Positions 14,170 to 21,029 of a stretch of DNA of 22,698 nt are shown here, one piece after another. Position 1 is the stretch's first letter; every line of letters begins with the position of its first letter. The DNA comes from JAIVGV01 sp035295985 (GTDB taxonomy: Bacteria; Acidobacteriota; Blastocatellia; Pyrinomonadales; Pyrinomonadaceae). The DNA is taken from positions 1 to 22,698 of the forward strand of contig DATHBT010000359.1 of NCBI GenBank assembly GCA_035295985.1. The letters run 5' to 3'. The notes beneath the pieces are model-generated. The model saw nothing but the letters and a program-made list of their open reading frames with translations, made no database searches and had not been told where the DNA came from. A program made the translations under genes and the position numbers.

Positions 14170-15183
14170 TCAGACGAAGAGTCTGACGAAGAGGAACGAG
14201 AGCGCGGCGATGAGGGCGGAGATCGGGATAGTGAGAACCCACGCCCAGACGATGCGCCCGGCCACGCCCCACTTGACGGCCGAGAGCCGGCGCGTCGCGC
14301 CGACGCCGACGATGGCCCCCGTGATCGTGTGCGTGGTCGAGACGGGGATGCCGCCGAAGGTGACGCCGATGATGGCGAGCGCGGCCGAGGTCTCGGCGCT
14401 GAAGCCCCCGACGGGCTTCAGTTTCGTGATGCGCGACCCCATCGTGTGGACGATCCTCCACCCGCCCGAGAGCGTCCCCAGCCCGATGGCCGCGTGGCAG
14501 ACGAGGACGACCCAGAGCGGGATGTCCGTCGTCGCGTTCGACGCCGGGTTCCAGGCGACGAGCACGGCCGCGATGATGCCCATCGTCTTCTGCGCGTCGT
14601 TGCCGCCGTGGCCGAGGCTGAAGAGCGCCGCCGAGACGAGCTGCCCCTTGCGGAAGAACTTGTCCACGTGGTGCGGCGACCAGGCGCGGAAGATCCACAT
14701 CACCGACACCATGATGATGAGGCCGAGGAGCGCCCCGACGAGCGGCGAGAGCACGATGAAGATGAGCGTCTTCGTCCAGCCCGAGGGGATGATGACGCCG
14801 AAGCCGGCCGCCGAGATGGCCGCCCCCGCGTAGCCCCCAACGAGCGCGTGCGACGAACTCGAAGGGATGCCGTAGTACCAGGTGATCAGGTTCCACGTGA
14901 TCGCGCCGATGAGGCCGCACAGCAGCACCCACAACTGCCAGCCCTCGGTGATGGACTTGATGTCCACCATGTCCTTGCCGATGGTCTTGGCGACGGCCTC
15001 GCCGAGCACGAGGAAGGCGATGAAGTTGAAGAAGGCCGCCCACACGACGGCCGCGCCCGGCGAGAGCACGCGCGTCGAGACGATGGTCGCAATCGAGTTG
15101 GCCGCGTCGTGGAACCCGTTGATGTAGTCGAAGACGAGCGCGATCAGGATGATGATGACGACGAAGACGAGTGTCGGCTCCAT
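14170..15183 (-). CDS. pit: PiT-family inorganic phosphate permease
   Basis: Low-affinity phosphate (metal-phosphate) symporter of the inner membrane. 337 residues with roughly ten membrane helices. It carries the two inverted-repeat PiT signatures NGFHDAANSIAT (22-33) and GHGGNDAQKTMG (191-202), each followed by a substrate loop: GIPSSSSHALVGG (105-117) and GIPVSTTHTITGAIVG (278-293). The length matches short bacterial PiT proteins that lack the large central loop. It lies 89 bp downstream of the DUF47 gene, a common pairing, and shares its promoter. The ATG at 15183 follows a CATCCCT heptamer array without a Shine-Dalgarno. Confidence 0.95.
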   Translation of the reverse strand: MEPTLVFVVIIILIALVFDYINGFHDAANSIATIVSTRVLSPGAAVVWAAFFNFIAFLVLGEAVAKTIGKDMVDIKSITEGWQLWVLLCGLIGAITWNLITWYYGIPSSSSHALVGGYAGAAISAAGFGVIIPSGWTKTLIFIVLSPLVGALLGLIIMVSVMWIFRAWSPHHVDKFFRKGQLVSAALFSLGHGGNDAQKTMGIIAAVLVAWNPASNATTDIPLWVVLVCHAAIGLGTLSGGWRIVHTMGSRITKLKPVGGFSAETSAALAIIGVTFGGIPVSTTHTITGAIVGVGATRRLSAVKWGVAGRIVWAWVLTIPISALIAALSFLFVRLFV

Positions 15184-15187
15184 AGAA

Positions 15188-15264
15188 CGAGGGATGAGGG
15201 ATGAGGGATGAGGGATGAATAAGAATCTCTGCTTTATTCATCCCTCATCCCTCATCCCTCATCC
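15188..15264. repeat. GGGATGA heptamer inverted repeat between DUF47 and PiT genes
   Basis: Left arm (15188-15222) is near-perfect GGGATGA units; right arm (15232-15264) is TCATCCC units, with about 9 bp in the loop. It is the tightest and most perfect hairpin of the set and fills the space between the DUF47 stop and the PiT ATG. Confidence 0.8.
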
Positions 15265-15272
15265 TTTCCCCC

Positions 15273-15896
15273 TTAGGCGTGCTTGATGATGACGCTCTCG
15301 ATGATGTTGGCGACGTTCTCGCAGCGGTCGATGGCCGCCTCGAGTGTTTCGTAGATCTCTTTCCACTTGAGGACGGTGAGCGGGTCGGAGCCTTCGCGGA
15401 ACAGCTCGGCGATGGCCGTGTGGAAGATGTCGTCGCCCTCGTTCTCAAGGCGGTGAATCTCGACGAGCTGGGTGGTGATCCCCGAGGGCCGCTCCAGCGT
15501 CTTGACGACCTCGTGGAGCTGCACACTCATGCGCTGGATCACGTCGGCGAAGTCGCGCGCGTGCTGGCGCACCTCGCGCACGTCGTACATGACGAGCGCG
15601 CGGCCGGCGTCGTCGATGAGATCGACCACGTCGTCGAGGGCCGACGAGAGCGTGTAGATGTCCTCGCGGTCGAAGGGGGTGATGAACGACTTGTTGAGGG
15701 TCATCGAGACCGAGTGGGTCAGCTCGTCGCAGGCGTGCTCGATGTTCTTAAGCTCGCGGGCGCGGGCCTCGAAGTCTTGCGCGTTCCCTTTCAGCATCTC
15801 GACGAGGAGGTTGGCCGCGTCGTAGATGTAGGAGGTCATCTGCGCGAAGAAGGAGAAGTAGCGATCCTCTTTCGGGATGAAGCTGAAGCGCGCCAT
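15273..15896 (-). CDS. DUF47 (PhoU-like) PiT-accessory protein
   Basis: Cytosolic helical PhoU-fold protein of the DUF47/TIGR00153 family, usually encoded next to PiT permeases and thought to regulate or stabilise them. 207 residues, the family length. Typical features are IEHACDELTH (52-61), FITPFDREDIYTLSSALDDVVDL (71-93, acidic metal-binding helix), RLENEGDDIF (149-158), and the closing helix ENVANIIESVIIKHA. It is first in a two-gene operon with pit, about 55 bp after a -10 (TATAAC) and Pho-box-like units. The Shine-Dalgarno before ATG 15896 is weak. Confidence 0.92.
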   Translation of the reverse strand: MARFSFIPKEDRYFSFFAQMTSYIYDAANLLVEMLKGNAQDFEARARELKNIEHACDELTHSVSMTLNKSFITPFDREDIYTLSSALDDVVDLIDDAGRALVMYDVREVRQHARDFADVIQRMSVQLHEVVKTLERPSGITTQLVEIHRLENEGDDIFHTAIAELFREGSDPLTVLKWKEIYETLEAAIDRCENVANIIESVIIKHA

Positions 15897-15950
15897 TGTG
15901 TCTAGTGTCGCCTGCCTTCGTGGGCTGGGGTGGAGCCTCGGAGCAGAGAC

Positions 15951-15998
15951 GTTATAGACGAAGCGGTGGCTGAATGCAAAATGAATCGCGGCTGAACC
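15951..15998 (-). promoter_or_regulatory. Pho-box-like promoter of the DUF47-pit operon
   Basis: On the minus strand GGTTCAG (15998-15992), GATTCAT (15987-15981) and CATTCAG (15976-15970) are in exact 11-bp register with 4-bp spacers. CGCTTCG (15965-15959) is a poor fourth unit. A -10 TATAAC lies at 15956-15951, 13 bp after the third unit. Half-sites of the TTCA(G/T) type match the third units of the pstS and receptor arrays (AATTCAG, GCTTCAC). Confidence 0.6.
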
Positions 15999-16045
15999 CC
16001 GGAGGGGAGTCCGGCCGCGTTCGGCGTCGCCGCCCCCGCCGGGCC

Positions 16046-16414
16046 TCAGCCCGCGACGCCGGCCGCCGCGGCGAGGCGGTAGCCGACGTTGACCATCGAC
16101 TCGATGCGGAGGCCGTGCGGCGCGAGGCGGCGTCGCAGGCGGTAGATGTGGACGTGCAGGCTCTCGGGGTTGAAGGCCGCGCCCGCGGGCCAGGCGTGGC
16201 CCCAGAGTTCGCCGGAGGGGACGACGCGCTCCGGGTTTCGCGCGAGGCGCGAGAGCAGGAGGAACTCCTTGCGCGGCAGCCGGACGGGCCGCCCGGCGAG
16301 CGCGACGTAGTAGTTGTCGTGCTCGACGCGCAGCCGCCCGTCGTCGTAAACGTCCGCGCCCTCCAACTCCGCGCCCCGCCCCTCCACGCCCGCGTGACCG
16401 AGTTCTGCACTCAT
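16046..16414 (-). CDS. Stand-alone PhoB/OmpR-type winged-helix DNA-binding protein (no receiver)
   Basis: A 122-residue protein made almost only of a Trans_reg_C winged helix (about 25-118). It aligns closely with the C-terminal half of PhoB in this window: YDDGRLRVEH against YEDGRLRVDF, VRLPRKEFLLLSRLAR against VKLTRKEFALLETLAR, and NVGYRL against GVGYRF. The recognition helix is ESLHVHIYRLRRRL, with changes at several polar positions relative to PhoB (SRTLDVHIRRLRQKL). There is no receiver domain, phospho-acceptor Asp, membrane anchor or signal peptide. No truncated receiver is visible upstream; the space to the receptor gene is a repeat hairpin. It probably shares the receptor transcript and Pho promoter. 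It might compete with or fine-tune PhoB, or regulate the receptor; function is inferred. Confidence 0.8.
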   Translation of the reverse strand: MSAELGHAGVEGRGAELEGADVYDDGRLRVEHDNYYVALAGRPVRLPRKEFLLLSRLARNPERVVPSGELWGHAWPAGAAFNPESLHVHIYRLRRRLAPHGLRIESMVNVGYRLAAAAGVAG

Positions 16415-16425
16415 AATGGTGAAGA

Positions 16426-16544
16426 GAAGCTGTTAGCTGTTAGCTGTTAGCCGGAAGAAGGCCGGCAGCTTTAGCAGCAGACTCCGGTTTTCGGTTTTGC
16501 TAACAGCTAACAGCTAACAGCTAACAGCTAACGGCTAACAGCTA
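16426..16544. repeat. TAACAGC heptamer inverted repeat between receptor and DNA-binding protein genes
   Basis: Left arm (16426-16452) of TTAGCTG units and right arm (16500-16544) of about six TAACAGC units, one altered to TAACGGC. The loop is about 47 bp and contains CCGG-rich and T-rich stretches. It uses the same heptamer as in the pst operon 12 kb away. Confidence 0.78.
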
Positions 16545-16550
16545 CTTTCC

Positions 16551-19500
16551 TCAGAACTTCAGCTTCGCGCCGAACTGCATGACGCGGGGGCCGCCGACCG
16601 TGTTCGTGATCTTGCCGAAGTCGGTCTGATCCTGAAGGTCGTTCGAGGGGTTCGCGAAGTTGACGTTGTTGAAGACGTTGAAGACGTCCCAGCGCAGCTC
16701 AAGCCCGACCCGCTCGGTGAGCGCCGTGGTCTTGGCGAGGCCGAGGTCGAAACGCTTCTGGGCGGGGCCGCGCAGGACGTTGCGGCCGAGGTTGCCGTAC
16801 GAGCCGAGCGGCGAGCAGAGGGCGTCGGGGTTGAAGTAGGCCTCGGTCGGGTCGCTGCCCTGCCGGCGGAGCTGTTCGAGCGAGCCGCAGAGGTTTGGCC
16901 GCCCGAAGCCGGGGCGGAAGAGGCCGCCCGACCCGAGGCGCAGCGACGACAGTTGCGAGACGTTGCCGACTTCCGGCTCGGACGCGAAGATCGAGAAGGG
17001 CGTGCCCGACTGCGCCTGCGCGAAGCCGGAGAGCTGCCAGCCGGTAATGAGGCGCGAGTTCGAGCCGAAGGCCGGCAGGTTATAGACGAAGCTCAGGCTG
17101 AAGCGGTGCGTGCGGTCGAAGTCGGAGAGGGCGCGGTTGCCCGCCACGTCGTTCGAGTCGTTCTGGAGGATGAAGCCGGTGTTGGGCACGTCGGGCTTGC
17201 CGCCGCCGGCCGTCGAGCCGGGGTCGGCCGAGCTGGTGTCGATGGATTTGGAGAAGGTGTAGGAGGCGTTGAATTGCAGGCCGCGCGCGAGCCGCCGCGT
17301 CAGGTTTAATTGCGCGCCGTGATAGACGGAGCTGCCGTCGGACTGTAGGAGGAGCGCCTCGGGGACGTTGAAGCCGAGGACGTGGCCGCGCGCCTCGAAG
17401 CCGATGATCGAGCCGTTCGGGTCGCTCAGGTTGAAGTCCACGGGGTTGCCGGTCGCGGCGTTGGCGAAGCCGAAGGCGATGCCGGCCCCGCGCTCGCGCT
17501 GCGATCCCGTGGTGCGGAGCGGCCCGCGCAGTGCGGCGGGGTTTCCGCGCTGGGCTGACTCGTAGGCCCGGTTGAAGCGGGCGAAGACGTAGTCGGGTGT
17601 GGAGGGGTCGTTCAGATCATAGACGCGGTTGAGCGCCTTCGCCTGAAGGAGCTTCGTGCCCTTCGTGCCGACGTAGCGCGCCTCGACGAGCAGGTTGTTC
17701 GACAGCTCGTACTGCACGCCGAGGTTCCACTGCTGGACGTAGGGCGTGCGCAGGTTGCGGTCAACGGCGCGGAACTCGAACGTCTCGGCGATGTTGCCGA
17801 GCGAGGGCTGGCCCGTCGCCAGATCGACGGGGTTCAGGCCGCCGTTGGCGTCGCGCGTCACACCCGTGTTGTCGCGTATGACGTAGGTGATCGCGCCGCC
17901 GGTCGAGACGAGCTGGATGCGGTTGGGCAGGAAGTTGTTCAGGCCCAGCTCCGGGTTCTGTTGCGAGAAGGCGGTCGCGATGTTGATCTGGCGCGAGGGC
18001 GAGGTGACTTCGATCTCGCGCAGGAACGGGTAGTTCGAGAAGACCGTGTTGATGAAGGCCGACGACGGGCGGTCGAAGAAGACGCCGTAGCCGCCGCGGA
18101 CGACCATGCGGTTAGATTCCAGCGGCGAGTAGGCGAAGCCGAAGCGCGGCCCGAAGTTGTTGCGGTCGGGGTTGATCGTCGAGTTGTTCGAGGCGCGGGC
18201 CGTGACGGCGAGCGCCTGGTCGAGCGCGGCGAAGCCGGTCTCGCGCGCGTTGGCCGGGACGACGAAGCCGGAGAGCGGGTTCTCCGTGTCGGTCAGAAGC
18301 GCCGGGTCGAAGTTGCCGAACCGGCCGCTCTCCTCTTCGGGCGGGCCGAAGAACTCGTAGCGGAGGCCGAGGTTGAAGGTCATCCTGCGGCCGAACTTCC
18401 AGTCGTCGGCGACGTAGCCGGAGAGATCGCGGAAGCGGAAGGTCTTGTCGGTGATGCCGAACTGCGTGTCGGCCTCGGTCGCGCGGCCGGCTAAGAACTG
18501 CGTGAAGTTGTCGAACTTCTCGAACTCGGTCGCCTGCTCTTCGGGGAGGTTCGTGTCGAACCGGAACCGCTTGTACTCGCCGCCGAACTTGATGGTGTGC
18601 GCGCCACGGATGTGGGTGACGTTGTCGGAGAGGCTGTAGGTCTGCTGCTTGCGCCGGTTGAACGAGTCGTTCGGGCCGCCGAAGGAGAAGTTGGCGAGGT
18701 TGTTGCGGCCGATGAACTGTCCGAGGCGGCGCGTGGCCGCCGAGTCGTCGAAGAAGAGCGCGGGGTTGGGGATGCCGACCGACTCGCTCGTGATCGCGGC
18801 GAAGTCGTCGCGCAGGCGGCGCGTGTTGTTGAGGGTGAAGTAGCCGAAGCGGGCCTCGTTGATCAGCGTGGGGCCGAAGACGTGTATGTCGGAGACGGCG
18901 AGCGTGCGGTTGCGGTCGTCGCGCACGAGGCCGGCGGGCGACGCCTGGCTGTTTGGCGCGTTGAAGGGGTCGAAGCCGGGGAAGTTGGAGAAGAAGAAGG
19001 TGCCGCTCAGGCTGTTGGCGGCCGAGAGCCGGCCGTCGAGCTTGAGGGTGAACTGATCCTGCTCGAACTCGGCCGGCACGACGTTGCGCTGGCGCACGAG
19101 TGGGTTTCCGCCGAAGAGCGTCGTGTTCGTCGTGCTCTGCGCCTGATCGCTGAAGGCGGAAGCGGTGGAGCGCGGGGCCGGGATGAGGAAGTCTCCCGTG
19201 ATCGGGTTGATGACGTTCAGCAGGCTCAGGGCGACGGGCGAAATCTGCGACGGGGTCAGGCAGAAGCCGGAGACGGGCGTGCCGACGCTGTTGCGCGCGC
19301 ATGGATTCAGGGAGCTGAAGGCCGCGACGACGTTCTCGGCCGTGCGCGCGCCCGCGATGAGCCGCAGCGCGGCCGGGAGCACGGTCTGGCTGCTGGCCGT
19401 CGGGACGAACCCCGTGCTCGCCGTGGTGCGCTGGTAGCCGCCGAAGAAGAAGACGCGGTCGCGCACGACGGGGCCGCCGACGGTGAAGCCGCCTTCGAGG

Positions 19501-20369
19501 CGGCGCGCGCGCGGGCGCTCAATGCCGTCGCGGTTGTAGAAGAAGTCGTTGGCGTTGAACCGCTCGTTCTGCGCGAACACGTAGGCCGAGCCGTTGAAGT
19601 CGTTCGAGCCGCTCTTGGTGATGAGCTGGAAGTTGCCACCGCCCGAGCGGCCCGTCGAGGCGTCGTAGAGCGAGGTCTGGAGCTTGACCTCGGAGAGCGT
19701 CTCGGGCGCGGGCGCGATGTTGTCGTTGAGCGAGCCTTCGTTGCTGGTGACGTTGGTGGCGTCGATGCCGTTGAAGAAGAGGCTCGTCGAAGTCGTGCGC
19801 GTGCCGTTGACCGAGGGCGACTGGTTGCCGTTGCCGTTGGTCAGGACGGGCGACAGCTCGGCGCTGACGCCGGCCTCGGAGGAGAGCAACTGCGTGAAGC
19901 TGCGGGTCGAGGTCGGCACGGCGACCAGCTCCTCGGAGCCGACCTGGCGGAAGGTGGTGGCCGTCTCCGGCGTGATGAGCGGGGTCTGATCCGTCACCAT
20001 CACGCTCTCGCCTTCGAGGCCGCCGACTTCGAGCCGGTCTTCGAGCGTGCGCGGCACGGCGGCCTCGACCCGCACGCCCGGCCTCACCAAGCGCTTGAAG
20101 CCGGCCAGCTCGTAAGTCACCTCGTAGCTGCCGACCGCGAGCGAGGGCATCGCCCAGCGCCCCTCGCCGTCGCTGATGACCGTGCGCGTCTGCGTCGTAT
20201 CGACGTTGCGCGCGACGACGCTGACGCCGGGCAGCAGCCGGCCGTCGGCGTCCTGCGTCGTCCCCGAAAGGCTGCCCGTCGCGCCGGACTGCGCGCGCGC
20301 GTGCGGCGCGAGCAGCAGAAGTGTCGCGGCCAAGAGGGCGAGGGGGAAGAAGGTTCTGTGAGCGGGCAT
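16551..20369 (-). CDS. Oar-like TonB-dependent outer-membrane receptor with carboxypeptidase-regulatory domain
   Basis: Outer-membrane beta-barrel receptor of 1272 residues, the size of the large Oar/TonB-dependent receptors expanded in Acidobacteriota. Start ATG 20369 has AGGAG upstream; a start at 20417 would place residues before the signal peptide. The signal peptide ends near HARA-QSG (about 26). Then come a carboxypeptidase-regulatory-like Ig domain (about 30-105; GSLSGTTQDADGRLLPGVSV), a plug domain (about 110-250; VNGTRTTSTSLFFNGIDATN, GGGNFQLITKSGSNDFNGSA), and a long barrel with many aromatic strand ends. The terminal GAKLKF ends in Phe, as expected for BAM insertion. Ligand is not evident from the sequence. 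The upstream four-unit Pho box and the surrounding phosphate genes suggest uptake of phosphate or a phosphorylated compound. Confidence 0.93.
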   Translation of the reverse strand: MPAHRTFFPLALLAATLLLLAPHARAQSGATGSLSGTTQDADGRLLPGVSVVARNVDTTQTRTVISDGEGRWAMPSLAVGSYEVTYELAGFKRLVRPGVRVEAAVPRTLEDRLEVGGLEGESVMVTDQTPLITPETATTFRQVGSEELVAVPTSTRSFTQLLSSEAGVSAELSPVLTNGNGNQSPSVNGTRTTSTSLFFNGIDATNVTSNEGSLNDNIAPAPETLSEVKLQTSLYDASTGRSGGGNFQLITKSGSNDFNGSAYVFAQNERFNANDFFYNRDGIERPRARRLEGGFTVGGPVVRDRVFFFGGYQRTTASTGFVPTASSQTVLPAALRLIAGARTAENVVAAFSSLNPCARNSVGTPVSGFCLTPSQISPVALSLLNVINPITGDFLIPAPRSTASAFSDQAQSTTNTTLFGGNPLVRQRNVVPAEFEQDQFTLKLDGRLSAANSLSGTFFFSNFPGFDPFNAPNSQASPAGLVRDDRNRTLAVSDIHVFGPTLINEARFGYFTLNNTRRLRDDFAAITSESVGIPNPALFFDDSAATRRLGQFIGRNNLANFSFGGPNDSFNRRKQQTYSLSDNVTHIRGAHTIKFGGEYKRFRFDTNLPEEQATEFEKFDNFTQFLAGRATEADTQFGITDKTFRFRDLSGYVADDWKFGRRMTFNLGLRYEFFGPPEEESGRFGNFDPALLTDTENPLSGFVVPANARETGFAALDQALAVTARASNNSTINPDRNNFGPRFGFAYSPLESNRMVVRGGYGVFFDRPSSAFINTVFSNYPFLREIEVTSPSRQINIATAFSQQNPELGLNNFLPNRIQLVSTGGAITYVIRDNTGVTRDANGGLNPVDLATGQPSLGNIAETFEFRAVDRNLRTPYVQQWNLGVQYELSNNLLVEARYVGTKGTKLLQAKALNRVYDLNDPSTPDYVFARFNRAYESAQRGNPAALRGPLRTTGSQRERGAGIAFGFANAATGNPVDFNLSDPNGSIIGFEARGHVLGFNVPEALLLQSDGSSVYHGAQLNLTRRLARGLQFNASYTFSKSIDTSSADPGSTAGGGKPDVPNTGFILQNDSNDVAGNRALSDFDRTHRFSLSFVYNLPAFGSNSRLITGWQLSGFAQAQSGTPFSIFASEPEVGNVSQLSSLRLGSGGLFRPGFGRPNLCGSLEQLRRQGSDPTEAYFNPDALCSPLGSYGNLGRNVLRGPAQKRFDLGLAKTTALTERVGLELRWDVFNVFNNVNFANPSNDLQDQTDFGKITNTVGGPRVMQFGAKLKF

Positions 20370-20499
20370 AAAAATCTCCTGTTGAAATTTCTCTCCGCGG
20401 CTTGAGTGGTGCGACATCGCCGGCGCGGCGGCGCGCGCCCGGAAGCGAACCCCGGTTGTGCCGTTGGCCGACCGCGGGGCGTGTGGACTTTCGAGCGGG

Positions 20500-20555
20500 A
20501 AGTTAGCGCGCGCGGGTTAAGGCGGCGTGAAGCGCGGCTTAAATGTTAGTTAACT
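20500..20555 (-). promoter_or_regulatory. Pho box and -10 of the TonB-dependent receptor gene
   Basis: On the minus strand four half-sites in exact 11-bp register: AGTTAAC (20555-20549), ATTTAAG (20544-20538), GCTTCAC (20533-20527) and CCTTAAC (20522-20516). Ten bases later is TAACTT (20505-20500), a -10 candidate. The first two half-sites are identical to those at pstS and the geometry is the same. The start codon is about 130 bp further, so the leader is longer than that of pstS. Confidence 0.72.
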
Positions 20556-21029
20556 TGGCCGCGTGAGGTTGTTAGCGGGAGGCTGAGCGGGCGCGCGAGT
20601 AGGCGCACTCACCGGCCAAACAGAAAAGGACTGTGCGAAAATTGTGCGGGGCCATTAGTGGGCATTATGTAAAGGGGCGTCTGAGGCTCTTCCCGGACGA
20701 CCCCCTTGGGCGGCCATTCACACCCGTTCGCCCCGTCCCCGGTTAACTTCCTGTTAAATCTTCGCGCCGGGACGCACGCGGGCCCTGGGCGTCCTTCACC
20801 CGGCCTGCGCCGCCGTGATAAGTTGAGTGCGTTGCGACAACCAAAACCCCCGACGAGGCTTGTCCTTTATGTCAGTCGCCGGCGAACTCGGCTCTGATAT
20901 CGCCGCCGCACTTATCCACCGACAGGGCGGCGCGGGCCGCCTCCCGAGTCGCGTCCAAACTTGAGATAGAAATCGGCGCGGCGCGAGGCCGGGAATCCTT
21001 ATCGCCGCGCCCTGACGTACAATACTTCC
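20556..21029. other. Non-coding gap between receptor promoter and ppk1
   Basis: About 470 bp between divergent transcription units with no frame that looks like a gene: candidate frames at 20706-20897 (+) and 20796-21044 (-) are Arg/Pro-rich without motifs or ribosome-binding sites. The only structured element I see is the 7-4-7 TTAA-containing pair at 20741-20758. No strong promoter for ppk1 is obvious; a TACAAT at about 21018-21023 sits too close to the ATG to act as its -10. Confidence 0.5.
20741..20758 (+). promoter_or_regulatory. Two-unit Pho-box-like pair upstream of ppk1
   Basis: GGTTAAC-TTCC-TGTTAAA has the 7-4-7 layout and TTAA cores of the window's other Pho boxes, but only two units and no -10 ten bases downstream. 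It reads almost equally well on the minus strand (ATTTAAC-AGGA-AGTTAAC). It lies about 270 bp before the ppk1 start. Confidence 0.35.

Noticed and set aside
13880..15241. 453-residue minus-strand open frame over the pit gene
   Set aside because: His/Arg-rich out-of-frame reading of the PiT permease region; the PiT frame has both family signatures.
16046..16414. Small DNA-binding protein as a degraded response regulator pseudogene
   Set aside because: The winged helix is complete with its own ATG and stop, and no receiver remnant is seen upstream, where there is only the repeat hairpin and the receptor gene.
3681..16544. Heptamer arrays as CRISPR arrays
   Set aside because: Units are 7 bp and directly adjacent without spacers, arms are complementary, and no cas genes are present.
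18597..20405. 602-residue plus-strand open frame
   Set aside because: Antisense to the TonB receptor; Glu/Arg/Val-rich with no recognisable motifs or ribosome-binding site.
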